DNA of 64,000 bases, from positions 49,888-113,887 of the forward strand of contig CALVAY010000004.1 in assembly GCA_944325665.1 (NCBI GenBank), in the 5' to 3' direction. A program made the translations under genes and the position numbers. Within the stretch, counting starts at the first letter, position 1. Every line of letters starts with the position of its first letter. Below, piece by piece: positions 52,375-60,484 of this stretch. The stretch comes from Candidatus Gastranaerophilales bacterium (GTDB taxonomy: Bacteria; Cyanobacteriota; Vampirovibrionia; Gastranaerophilales; Gastranaerophilaceae). The notes under the pieces are model-generated. The model saw only the letters and a program-made list of their open reading frames with translations, did not search any database and was not told the origin of the DNA.

Positions 52375-55300
52375 TTAGCTTATACGGTTTAACTGGCAAT
52401 ATGCCTTAAACGCTGTAAGTTCCTTTTGAATTTCGTAATGATGTTTTTCAAGTCCCAATCTCTGTGCCAGAGTTGCAGCTTTTTCATACACCTTGACCGT
52501 ATTTTGTGCAACAAGCGATTTTTTATCCTCATCACACTTAGGCAGTGTATCTTGCATGATATTAGCCCTTAACCTGTATAATTTCATCTGCATGTAAATA
52601 AGTTCATTTGCATTTGCCTCGCTAAGAGCAAGCTCACAGTACATTTTCGCATTTTCCAAATCATCTTTTTTAAGGTAAGCACGAGACATTAAACCTTGGA
52701 ATAAGACTTTGAATATTGTACTGTTAATCTTCACATTTTCGCAGATTAAAACAGCTTTTTCACAGATTTCAATACATCTGTCAGGTCCTGAAGAAGGTAG
52801 AGTTGCTAAAGCACTTATGTACCAAGCAAGCAAAGCGCCGAGTGCAACTTTTTTATCTGAAAAATACGTCATCTGCTGCGCACAAATCTCAAGTGCCTTA
52901 AGAGCGTTATTTTCCTTCAACAGTACATACGCTAAAAGCGTTTTTATAATATTTTTTGTATATTCATCCCCGCAATTATTTGCAAAAGCCGTTGCCTCAA
53001 AAAGCTCGTCTTTTATATTGTCCAAATTTAGCGAGAAAATTTTATTGAATAAATCTATTAAATTCCACTTTGAAACCAATTTTAAATCATTGATTACATA
53101 GGAATAATCCTTTAAAATTGTTTGCAAAATTTCATCAGAATCGCAAATAAAGCCTCTGCAAGTGTTTGCGCAAGCGCTTGTAATTGCAAGATGCAACGAC
53201 AACTTAACGCTTTGTTCGCTTTTATCTTTTGCTAATTCTTTTTGTATCTCTTCAATCAATTGAAAAGCAAGCGGGCTTCCTTGTTGTGCGTATGATTCGG
53301 CAAGAATTATATTAGCACTAATCCAAGTTTCGTAAACTTCCCTGATTGTTGCAAATTCGTTTTTCTTCGGACGCTTTAGAAAATTCTGCAAAACAGGGTT
53401 AATTTCATTATTTACAAGATTTGTTATTTCGCTCCAATTTCCCAACTGCAAAAGTGCTTCCAATTTTCTTGTTTTAATCAAGGCTCTTTGCAGCTCCTGC
53501 TTTGGTTTTGAATATATCGAAAGAACAGTATCGACCGTTTCGCAAACGGCGTTATAATTTTGTGAAATTTTGCAACATTGAATTAAATAACCGCTCAATT
53601 CAATTACCTTGTTTTCATCCTGTTGCTTTTGAGCACTTACAATAGCATTTGTAAGGTACTCTACCGCTTCTTTTGGGCTCTTTAAGTATATTAATTTACC
53701 TAATCTTTCGCAGATATTATTTTTAATATACTCAAAATTACTCATCTTAACTTCTTCAAGCAAAATTAAGCTTTGTTTTTGGCACAATGTGTAAAAGTTA
53801 ACATCGCCAAGGTAAGAAGCGTATTTAAGCCCTTGCGTCCAAAGTTGGAAAGCAAGTTCTTTCCTTGAAACATTTTGAGCCAAAAGCGCTGCTATTGCAG
53901 GAGAAGATGTCCTTCTTGCGCTGATTTCATTTAAAAGGTCAAGCGTGTCTTCGGATAAATCCTTTTGTTCTTTAGCATGAGCGTAAATATACGTCCAAAC
54001 AAGAGAGTTTTTAAACTCGAAAATATTTTCGGTAATTCTTTTAATGTATCCTATTTTTTCAAGCAGTGCCGCTATGTCTTCAAATCTTTCGGAAGAAATA
54101 TCAAAAGACCTTTCGATTAAAGATTTTGTAAATTTACCGCCCAAAAGCGATGACACCATAAGTACTTTGTACTCTTGAGAAAAGTTTTCTTTTAAATACT
54201 CAAAGCGTTTTTCCAAAAGCTCGCCTAAACTGTTTGGGATGTACCTTTCGGCCTCTTTTTTGTCAAAAACAAATTTCTTATCTTCAAGATACAGCGCTTT
54301 TGTTTCAATTAAATCAAACAAAACTTGCTCAACATAGGCAAAATTACCTTGCACATTTAGAATTATTTGGTTTGAAATTGAAAGCGGAAGAATATCGAAA
54401 TCGCCAAGCTGATGTTTAATAAAATCTTTTACGCTTTGGATTTCCTTTTTGGCCAGATTAATATTCAAACAAGTATTCTTAGGTAATTTTTCCGTATTAA
54501 GATACATTGCAATAGCGTGCTGATTTCTATAAGTCAAAAGCAGCTTAGCGCCTGATTTAAAGTAATCTTCTTCTATCAAATATTTAATAAATTCATAGGA
54601 CGTTTCATCAATTAAGTCAAAATCGTCAATTGAGATTATTACCCTGTTTTTGGCTTTTAAGAAAATAAGAATTTCTTTTAAATCGCTAAAGGTTCTTTCC
54701 TTGTTTTCTAAAATATTTTCATAATAAGCTTCTTTTGTAGGGTAGATAAGGTTTATAAGGGTATCTATTTTATCCTGAGGAATTTTACCTTCAAAAATTT
54801 GCTCAAATCTTGCACTTAATTCCTGAAATCTTTTTTCGTATTTTGAGGGTGCAAAAGAAAGTGAGAAAAGGGACAGGCAAATATCTTGTATTAAACCGTA
54901 AGGGGCAACTTGGGTAAGAGCGCAGCAATGCCCTCTAAGGGAGATATAAGGTTCATTTTCCAAACGTTTAAATATTTTATCTACAAGATAAGACTTTCCG
55001 CAGCCTCTCGGTGCATTAATTGAAACCGCACGAGTATCGCTTTGAATATCGCACAAAGCCTCATAAATCATCTCAAGCGCTACATCGTCATTATAACTTT
55101 CACTTTCTTCAAAAACCGGTTTTTGGTCCAAAAAAACCATTTTATAAGATTCGGGTGAAATTTTTATAAGCGGGATTTCCTCTTTTAAAAGCTCATACGC
55201 CCCAAAAGAAGTTATGATGTCTTTTTCAATACCGTAATTCGACTGAACCGGGCAGCCTGTTCTGGGACTTTCATCATCCCTTAAAACTGCAAATTTATAG

Positions 55301-56040
55301 GTAATTTGAACACCTAAGGTTTCATTTAAAATATCGTTAAATTTATCAAACTCCGCTTCAAAGAGTTTGACTTTGTCTAAAAACTTAAGGTTTTTAGTAT
55401 GTGAAATACCAAAAGTAATTACATGGGGATTTATAAACTCGCAAGCGGCATTAAAACCAAGCTTAACAGAGGTTTTAATGTTTAGAACAACTTTTTGTTT
55501 AAACTCTTCATCCTTAAACTTTTCAAAAAGTCCTTCAAGATTAATAAAATCTACAAAAAGAACAAGCTTTGAAACCTTTTGCTCAATATCTTGAGCAATA
55601 TTTTTAATCTCGGGCGGTACGGCTTTTTCTTTTTTAGCTTCTTTTTTGGGCTCTTTTTTGACTTCCTTTTTAACCGGAGGTATGTTCTGCTTAACTTCGG
55701 GCTCTTTTGGCTTTTCCTCCTTAGGAATAAAGTCTTCAAAGTTAAACTCTACCTTTGGTTCAGGCTCAACAACAACTTTATTAACACTTGAACCTGACAA
55801 ACTGATAACTTCTTTTTCAAAAACGTAAGAACATTTTCTGCACTTTTGAGCAGAAGAGTAATTTGCCGTTTTGCATATAGGGCAAAATTTCACAAAGTTA
55901 AACCCGCAAACGGAACATGTGGAAGAACCGATTGTAGTAAGGTTTCCGCATTTGGGGCATTTAAACTTCAGTCTCAAACCGCAAGTGGGGCAGTGGACAT
56001 CCTGTGAATTTACTTCAGTTTTACACTTTGGGCATATCAC
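52375..56040 (-). CDS. Zinc-ribbon / degenerate cyclase-like / AAA ATPase / TPR multidomain protein
   Basis: A 1221-aa protein started at GTG 56040; the Shine-Dalgarno is weak. Residues 1-75 hold three to four zinc ribbons with C-x-x-C pairs (MICPKCKTEVNSQDVHCPTC and later CPICKTANYSSAQKCRKC). A Lys/Glu/Pro-rich linker follows. About 150-280 resemble a nucleotidyl-cyclase fold (LVLFVDFINLEGLFEKFKDE) without clear metal Asp pairs. Next is an AAA_16-type ATPase with Walker A NAPRGCGKSYLVDKIFKRL and Walker B IISIDDFDLIDETSYEFI. The last 500 residues are helical repeats of TPR or MalT kind. The architecture is like cyclase-ATPase-TPR signalling proteins, but the output is unknown. Confidence 0.78.
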   Translation of the reverse strand: MICPKCKTEVNSQDVHCPTCGLRLKFKCPKCGNLTTIGSSTCSVCGFNFVKFCPICKTANYSSAQKCRKCSYVFEKEVISLSGSSVNKVVVEPEPKVEFNFEDFIPKEEKPKEPEVKQNIPPVKKEVKKEPKKEAKKEKAVPPEIKNIAQDIEQKVSKLVLFVDFINLEGLFEKFKDEEFKQKVVLNIKTSVKLGFNAACEFINPHVITFGISHTKNLKFLDKVKLFEAEFDKFNDILNETLGVQITYKFAVLRDDESPRTGCPVQSNYGIEKDIITSFGAYELLKEEIPLIKISPESYKMVFLDQKPVFEESESYNDDVALEMIYEALCDIQSDTRAVSINAPRGCGKSYLVDKIFKRLENEPYISLRGHCCALTQVAPYGLIQDICLSLFSLSFAPSKYEKRFQELSARFEQIFEGKIPQDKIDTLINLIYPTKEAYYENILENKERTFSDLKEILIFLKAKNRVIISIDDFDLIDETSYEFIKYLIEEDYFKSGAKLLLTYRNQHAIAMYLNTEKLPKNTCLNINLAKKEIQSVKDFIKHQLGDFDILPLSISNQIILNVQGNFAYVEQVLFDLIETKALYLEDKKFVFDKKEAERYIPNSLGELLEKRFEYLKENFSQEYKVLMVSSLLGGKFTKSLIERSFDISSERFEDIAALLEKIGYIKRITENIFEFKNSLVWTYIYAHAKEQKDLSEDTLDLLNEISARRTSSPAIAALLAQNVSRKELAFQLWTQGLKYASYLGDVNFYTLCQKQSLILLEEVKMSNFEYIKNNICERLGKLIYLKSPKEAVEYLTNAIVSAQKQQDENKVIELSGYLIQCCKISQNYNAVCETVDTVLSIYSKPKQELQRALIKTRKLEALLQLGNWSEITNLVNNEINPVLQNFLKRPKKNEFATIREVYETWISANIILAESYAQQGSPLAFQLIEEIQKELAKDKSEQSVKLSLHLAITSACANTCRGFICDSDEILQTILKDYSYVINDLKLVSKWNLIDLFNKIFSLNLDNIKDELFEATAFANNCGDEYTKNIIKTLLAYVLLKENNALKALEICAQQMTYFSDKKVALGALLAWYISALATLPSSGPDRCIEICEKAVLICENVKINSTIFKVLFQGLMSRAYLKKDDLENAKMYCELALSEANANELIYMQMKLYRLRANIMQDTLPKCDEDKKSLVAQNTVKVYEKAATLAQRLGLEKHHYEIQKELTAFKAYCQLNRIS

Positions 56041-56143
56041 GTTTTTGTTCTCATTAAAATTTTAGACAAAATATTACGATATTTTACAATTATTATATAT
56101 GAAATTTTACAATAGTCTATAAATCCAAATAGAAATGGTCAAT

Positions 56144-56172
56144 TTGTATTAGAAAAAAATATGTGCTAATAT
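56144..56172 (+). promoter_or_regulatory. Promoter of pdxJ, probably leaderless
   Basis: TTGTAT, 17-base spacer, TAATAT. The -10 ends seven bases before the ATG at 56179 and no Shine-Dalgarno is present. Confidence 0.5.
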
Positions 56173-56178
56173 TTAGCT

Positions 56179-56889
56179 ATGGAATTAGGAGTAAATATAG
56201 ATCATGTTGCAACCCTTAGAAACGCAAGGGGCGGAGAAGAACCAAGTGTTCTTGATGCTGCCATAATTGCTCAAAGGTGTAATGCATCAGCAATAACAAT
56301 TCACTTGAGAGAAGATCGCCGCCACATCAAAGACGAAGATTTAAAAGAGATTAAAGAAAATATTCAAACTCACATTAATCTTGAAATGGCTGCCACAAAA
56401 GAAATGCAAGAGATTGCTTTAAAGTATAAACCATATTCCTGCTGTATTGTTCCCGAAAAAAGACAAGAGGTAACAACAGAAGGCGGCCTAGATGTTTATT
56501 CTCAGGAAGATTATATAAAAGAATACATAAAGCCCCTTCAAGAAGCGGGTATTGTTATAAGCTTATTTATTGACGCGGATGAAAAACAAATTGTATCGGC
56601 GCACAACTGTAATGCCGACTACATTGAACTTCATACAGGTGCGTTTTCTTTGGCATATGGCAAGGAAAACGAGAAAGAAGAATTTGAAAAACTGAAAACA
56701 GGTGCCGCAATAGCTCAAAATTTGGGATTAAAAGTAAACGCAGGACACGGTCTTAATTATCAAAATGTGCATAGAATGCATGAAATAGACGGACTTTGCG
56801 AATTAAATATCGGGCATACGATTATATCTCGAGCGGTTTTTGTGGGACTGGAAAAAGCAATTGAAGAAATGCAGGAGCTTATTTCATAA
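56179..56889 (+). CDS. pdxJ: Pyridoxine 5'-phosphate synthase
   Basis: A 236-aa TIM-barrel enzyme that makes pyridoxine 5'-phosphate from deoxyxylulose phosphate and aminoacetone phosphate. It starts MELGVNIDHVATLRNARGGE and has the motifs ITIHLREDRRHIKDEDL, CCIVPEKRQEVTTEGGLDVY, VSLFIDAD-type ISLFIDADEKQ, IELHTGAFSLAYG, VNAGHGLNYQNVH and ELNIGHTIISRAVFVGL. Its stop lies inside the terminator stem. It is divergent from the zinc-ribbon ATPase gene and apparently leaderless. Confidence 0.96.
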   Translation: MELGVNIDHVATLRNARGGEEPSVLDAAIIAQRCNASAITIHLREDRRHIKDEDLKEIKENIQTHINLEMAATKEMQEIALKYKPYSCCIVPEKRQEVTTEGGLDVYSQEDYIKEYIKPLQEAGIVISLFIDADEKQIVSAHNCNADYIELHTGAFSLAYGKENEKEEFEKLKTGAAIAQNLGLKVNAGHGLNYQNVHRMHEIDGLCELNIGHTIISRAVFVGLEKAIEEMQELIS

Positions 56890-56900
56890 GCTCCTTTTTT
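56874..56900 (+). terminator. Rho-independent terminator of pdxJ overlapping the stop
   Basis: A stem GGAGCTTAT / ATAAGCTCC with a 3-base loop and six T. The TAA at 56887-56889 is inside the stem. A second weaker hairpin AAATACATC / GATGTATTT follows at 56901-56922. Confidence 0.85.
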
Positions 56901-56983
56901 AAATACATCAAAAGATGTATTTTCTTATTGTGTAACGCATTGTTAAGTGTTTTTTGGCATATTATTAAGAAATATTAATACAA

Positions 56984-57067
56984 GCAAAACATGTCCAAAT
57001 CATGTGCCCATGCATGTTTTGCCTTATAGTGTATAAACAACAATATGTTTAGTAAACAAAATGTTGT
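56984..57067. repeat. Two inverted repeats upstream of and overlapping the yggS -35
   Basis: IR1: GCAAAACATG (56984-56993) and CATGTTTTGC (57013-57022), a 10-bp perfect dyad with a 19-base spacer. IR2: 57037-57067, ACAACA / TGTTGT outer and GTTTA / TAAAC inner arms around one base. IR2 overlaps the -35 TTGTCA of the yggS promoter. They are candidate regulator sites. Confidence 0.5.
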
Positions 57068-57092
57068 CATGGCATGAGAACTAAAATATAAT
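57064..57092 (+). promoter_or_regulatory. Promoter of yggS-sepF
   Basis: TTGTCA, 17-base spacer, perfect TATAAT, giving a leader of about 37 bases to the GTG at 57136. Confidence 0.7.
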
Positions 57093-57135
57093 ATAAAAGT
57101 CTTGGGCGATTGTCTGAGTAAAAAGGTAGTGATAA

Positions 57136-57792
57136 GTGAGTGCTTCAAATACCGTAGCTAAAAATCTCGAAAAAATTTTAACAGAAATTGGCAATAGGGA
57201 TATAAGGATAGTTGCAGTATCGAAATATTACGATTACCAAAGGATAGAGGAAGCTTTTAGAGCTGGATTAAGAAATTTTGCGGAGAGCAGAGCTATTGAA
57301 GCGGTCGAAAAAATCGGCAAATTAGAGGATAAAATAAGACAAGATTCGACTTATCATTTTATTGGACATTTACAAACGAATAAAGTTAAATATGTTGTTG
57401 GCAATTTTGACTATATTCAAAGCGTAGATTCACTAAAAGTAGCAGAACAGATAGCAAAATACGCGCAAGAAAAAAACATTGTCCAAAAGATTTTGATTCA
57501 AGTTAATAACGCGGATGAAGAATCGAAATTCGGAATTGCACCTTCACAGTTGGATGAATTAATTGAGGAGATTTCAAAACTTAGTTCAATAAGCATCGAA
57601 GGACTTATGAACATTGCACCTTTGATTGATGACGAAAAAGAGCTGAGAAAACTATTCTCACAAATGAGACATCTAAAGGAAAAGTATTCGCTTAAAGAAC
57701 TTTCGATGGGAATGTCAAACGATTACAAAATTGCACTGGACGAGGGTGCCACAATGATAAGATTAGGCAGAAAATTATTTGAAAATTCATAA
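57136..57792 (+). CDS. yggS: YggS/PLPBP family pyridoxal-phosphate homeostasis protein
   Basis: A 218-aa PLP-binding protein with an alanine-racemase-like barrel but no known catalytic act. The PLP Lys is in RIVAVSKYYDYQRIEEAFRA. HFIGHLQTNKVKYVV, VQKILIQVNNADEESKFGI and LSMGMSNDYKIALDEGATMI with R-L-G-R follow. The start is GTG with AAAGGT upstream. It is followed 15 bases later by sepF, an arrangement common in cyanobacteria, Firmicutes and Actinobacteria. It is thought to buffer PLP, which fits the pdxJ gene next door. Confidence 0.93.
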   Translation: MSASNTVAKNLEKILTEIGNRDIRIVAVSKYYDYQRIEEAFRAGLRNFAESRAIEAVEKIGKLEDKIRQDSTYHFIGHLQTNKVKYVVGNFDYIQSVDSLKVAEQIAKYAQEKNIVQKILIQVNNADEESKFGIAPSQLDELIEEISKLSSISIEGLMNIAPLIDDEKELRKLFSQMRHLKEKYSLKELSMGMSNDYKIALDEGATMIRLGRKLFENS

Positions 57793-57807
57793 AAGGAGGA
57801 AAAGAAA

Positions 57808-58305
57808 TTGGCAGGTTTAGGAGAAAAATTTAAGTTTTTATACAACTTATTCGGATTTGACAATCCCGATGATAACGATTTCGGTGATTTGGTCGAAGAA
57901 GGATACGAAAACGAGTATGAAACAGACGGTACTAACGTACTAAAAAGAAACTTCGAAGCTCAAAGTCCAATGGACACGAGAGAACGCAACAACATCAGAG
58001 TACTACACAATACTAACAGAGGCTATGAGGTTATAGTTTTTGAACCCAGAGCTTTCAATGAATCAGTTAATATTGTTGAAGCACTAAAATCAAGAAAAAC
58101 AGTAATTCTTAACCTGCAATTATTAGATAGAGAACAATCTCAAAGAATAGTTGACTTCTTGTGCGGCTGCACACACGCTCTTGACGGTTCACAAAGAAAA
58201 ATCGGCGAGTTCGTGTTCATCTTTACTCCTTCAAATATTAATATTTCACAAGAAGTTGTTAACTCAAAATTAACAAGAGATGCAATCTGGACTGCAAACA
58301 ACTAG
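57808..58305 (+). CDS. sepF: SepF cell-division protein
   Basis: A 165-aa FtsZ-membrane tether. The start is TTG with a strong AAAGGAGG. The N-terminal AGLGEKFKFLYNLFGFDN is an amphipathic membrane-binding helix. An acidic linker follows, then the core SepF fold: YEVIVFEPRAFNESVNIVEA, VILNLQLLDREQSQRIVDFL, and GCTHALDGSQRKIGEFVFIF with the conserved Gly. SepF in place of ZipA supports a cyanobacterial or Gram-positive-like division system in an LPS-bearing cell. It is co-transcribed with yggS. Confidence 0.94.
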   Translation: MAGLGEKFKFLYNLFGFDNPDDNDFGDLVEEGYENEYETDGTNVLKRNFEAQSPMDTRERNNIRVLHNTNRGYEVIVFEPRAFNESVNIVEALKSRKTVILNLQLLDREQSQRIVDFLCGCTHALDGSQRKIGEFVFIFTPSNINISQEVVNSKLTRDAIWTANN

Positions 58306-58345
58306 TTGCATCTTTTTTAATACGGAGAATAATAGAGAGATTTTT

Positions 58346-58373
58346 AAGCACACATCATGTGTGCTTTTTATTT
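58346..58373 (+). terminator. Rho-independent terminator after sepF
   Basis: A stem AAGCACAC / GTGTGCTT with a 5-base loop, then TTTATTT. Confidence 0.82.
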
Positions 58374-58504
58374 GTCATGGAAAAAATTGTAAAAAAAGTT
58401 AACAAAAAAATATTTTAAGCACAAATGGAGAAAATCTTCATAACAAGCTTATACAAAGGATTTCAAGAGTTAAGAAAGGCTCAAAATATTTTCTTGTAAT
58501 AAAT

Positions 58505-58533
58505 TTGCAAAATAATTATGCCCCCTGTATAAT
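58505..58533 (+). promoter_or_regulatory. Promoter of acpP-fabF
   Basis: TTGCAA, 17-base spacer, perfect TATAAT; transcription should start near 58540, with GAGGT ahead of the acpP ATG. Confidence 0.78.
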
Positions 58534-58573
58534 TCTTTATGTAAGTTAGTTAGTATTATAAATTGAGGTAAAA

Positions 58574-58804
58574 ATGAGCACATTAGAAAGAGTTAAAAAA
58601 GTTGTAGTAGATCAATTAAGTGTTGATGAAAACTTAGTAACACCACAAGCAAGCTTCACAGGCGATCTTGGTGCTGATTCATTAGACACAGTTGAATTGG
58701 TTATGGCTTTTGAAGAAGAATTCGGTTGCGAAATTCCTGATGAAGAAGCTGAAAAAATTGCAACAGTTCAAGACGCAGTTGACTATATCGACTCTCATTC
58801 ATAG
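58574..58804 (+). CDS. acpP: Acyl carrier protein
   Basis: A 76-aa acidic carrier of fatty-acyl chains. [20 protein letters not shown] contains the Ser that receives 4'-phosphopantetheine (D-S-L). The N-terminus [20 protein letters not shown] and the C-terminus [15 protein letters not shown] are typical. It has a strong promoter and Shine-Dalgarno. It is followed by fabF, the standard acpP-fabF pairing. Confidence 0.97.
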   Translation: MSTLERVKKVVVDQLSVDENLVTPQASFTGDLGADSLDTVELVMAFEEEFGCEIPDEEAEKIATVQDAVDYIDSHS

Positions 58805-58894
58805 TTAACTAAATAAGACACAGATTCATTTGCAAAAAGTTGCAATGAGATAATATCAATTTGTAACTTTTTGTTTTAAAAGTTTAAGGAAGAG

Positions 58895-60157
58895 ATGATG
58901 GAGAACACAAAAAGAAGAGTAGTTGTAACGGGTATTGGCGTAGCATCGGCATACGGCCCCGGTGCAGATATATTTTGGAAAAGCCTTTTAGAGGGTAAAA
59001 GTGCAATCAGCACGATTGAAAGAATTCCGCTTGAAGGACACAGTGTCCACATAGCAGGCGAAATAAAAGATTTTGAAAGTTGGGAAAAACTTGACCCAAA
59101 AGAAGCCAAAAGAATGGACAGATATACTCAGTTTGCCGTTGTTGCAGCAGATGAAGCTGTCAAAGATTCTAAGGTGAGCACGGAAAATACAGACCCATAC
59201 AGATATGGCGTTATAGTAGGTTCTGCTGCCGGCGGTTTCGATACTTTTGAAAAACAACACCACAACATTATGGACAAAGGCCCGACAAAATGTTCTCCTT
59301 TCACAGTACCTATGCTAATCGCTGATATGGGTGCAGGTAGAATTTCAATGAAGCACGGTGCAAAAGGTGTTAACAAAGCTATCGTTACAGCTTGCGCTAC
59401 TTCTGCTCACTGCGTTGGTGATGCCTTTAGAACAATTCAATACAACGACGCTGATGTTGTTATAGCAGGCGGTGCTGAAGCAGTTATCACAACTCTTGGT
59501 ATAGGAGCTTTCACATCAGCAAGAACCCTTTCAAAAAGAAATGATGAACCGCAAAAAGCTTCACGCCCTTACGATAAAGACAGAGACGGTTTCATTATGT
59601 CAGAAGGCGCAGCAGTAATAATCCTTGAAGAGCTAGAACACGCAAAAGCACGTGGAGCTAAAATTTACGCTGAAATCGTGGGCTACGGTCAAACAGCAGA
59701 CGCTTATGATATTGTTGCTCCCGACCCAACAGGCGCAGGTGCGGCAAAAGCTATGGAATTAGCTGTTAAAGATGCCGGCATTGAGCCAAAACAGGTTGAT
59801 TACGTAAACTCACACGGTACAAGCACAGGCCTTGGCGACATTGCAGAATCAAAAGCAATCGCTAAAGTATTTGGCGATCTTGATACGAATAAAAATCTTA
59901 AAGTATCATCAACAAAAAGTATGCACGGACATATGCTTGGTGCAACAGGTGCCGCTGAGTCTATCGTTTGCATTAAAGCACTTCAAGAAGGTATTGTTCC
60001 TCCAACTATTAACTTGGATAACCAAGACCCTGAAGTTGCAAACTTAAACTATGTACCACACAAAGCAGTTAAGGCAGATATTAAATACGCTTTGACAAAC
60101 TCTTTTGGCTTTGGCGGACACAACGCTTCGTTACTATTTAAAAAATACGAAGCATAG
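58895..60157 (+). CDS. fabF: 3-oxoacyl-ACP synthase II
   Basis: A 420-aa condensing enzyme elongating acyl-ACP with malonyl-ACP. The active-site Cys is in IVTACATSAHCVGDAFRTIQ, and the two His are in YVNSHGTSTGLGDIAESKAI and SSTKSMHGHMLGATGAAES. VVVTGIGVASAYGPG opens the thiolase fold and ALTNSFGFGGHNASLLF closes it. Two ATGs (58895, 58898) follow GGAAGAG. It is co-transcribed with acpP and ends before a strong terminator. Confidence 0.97.
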   Translation: MMENTKRRVVVTGIGVASAYGPGADIFWKSLLEGKSAISTIERIPLEGHSVHIAGEIKDFESWEKLDPKEAKRMDRYTQFAVVAADEAVKDSKVSTENTDPYRYGVIVGSAAGGFDTFEKQHHNIMDKGPTKCSPFTVPMLIADMGAGRISMKHGAKGVNKAIVTACATSAHCVGDAFRTIQYNDADVVIAGGAEAVITTLGIGAFTSARTLSKRNDEPQKASRPYDKDRDGFIMSEGAAVIILEELEHAKARGAKIYAEIVGYGQTADAYDIVAPDPTGAGAAKAMELAVKDAGIEPKQVDYVNSHGTSTGLGDIAESKAIAKVFGDLDTNKNLKVSSTKSMHGHMLGATGAAESIVCIKALQEGIVPPTINLDNQDPEVANLNYVPHKAVKADIKYALTNSFGFGGHNASLLFKKYEA

Positions 60158-60174
60158 TTTTAAATGTTTTATTC

Positions 60175-60205
60175 AAAAGTGGCGAATGACGCCACTTTTG
60201 TTTTA
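60175..60205 (+). terminator. Rho-independent terminator after fabF
   Basis: A 10-bp stem AAAAGTGGCG / CGCCACTTTT with a 5-base loop, then GTTTTAT. Confidence 0.87.
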
Positions 60206-60212
60206 TAAATCA

Positions 60213-60352
60213 CAACATTGAAAATTGAATAACATTATTTTTGTCGACGTGGTGGCAAGCGCGAAGACGTGCAGCGCGTGGTTCAAATACTACCATTGCA
60301 CCACTAAGGCAACATTGAAAATTGAATAACATTATTTTTGTCGACGTGGTGG
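60213..60352. repeat. 43-bp direct repeat duplicating the 5' end of tRNA-Leu(GAG)
   Basis: Positions 60213-60255 and 60310-60352 are identical, offset by 97 bases. Each copy contains 30 bases of upstream flank plus the first 13 bases of the tRNA gene. The 54 bases between them (60256-60309) are GC-rich, unlike the surroundings, and do not complete a cloverleaf. Read in reverse they contain a D-arm-like AGTGGTGCAATGGTAG. It is probably a scar of recombination at this tRNA. Confidence 0.8.
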
Positions 60353-60420
60353 AATGGTAGACACGCATGCTTGAGGTGCATGTGGCGAGAGCTGTGGGGG
60401 TTCAAGTCCCCCCGTCGACA
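60340..60420 (+). tRNA. tRNA-Leu, anticodon GAG
   Basis: An 81-nt class II tRNA: acceptor GTCGACG / CGTCGAC with discriminator A, D-arm GGTGGAATGGTAGACAC, anticodon stem CATGC / GCATG with loop TTGAGGT, variable arm TGGCGAGAGCTGT, T-arm GGGGG TTCAAGT CCCCC. CCA is not encoded. The 3' end abuts the integrative element, so it is the likely attachment site. Confidence 0.95.
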
Positions 60421-60455
60421 TTACTTAAACCCAAGCTGGACAGCGTTTTGGATTT

Positions 60456-60479
60456 AACTATGTACTCAACTATGTACTC
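60456..60479. repeat. Tandem 12-bp repeat near the attachment site
   Basis: AACTATGTACTC occurs twice head-to-tail, 36 bases past the tRNA end and just beyond the integrase stop. Tandem short repeats here resemble arm-type binding sites of tyrosine integrases. Confidence 0.6.
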
Positions 60480-60484
60480 ATTTT

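Noticed and set aside
60241..60309. A second functional tRNA gene
   Set aside because: After the copied 13 bases the sequence cannot fold into a cloverleaf with a proper anticodon arm or matching acceptor end.
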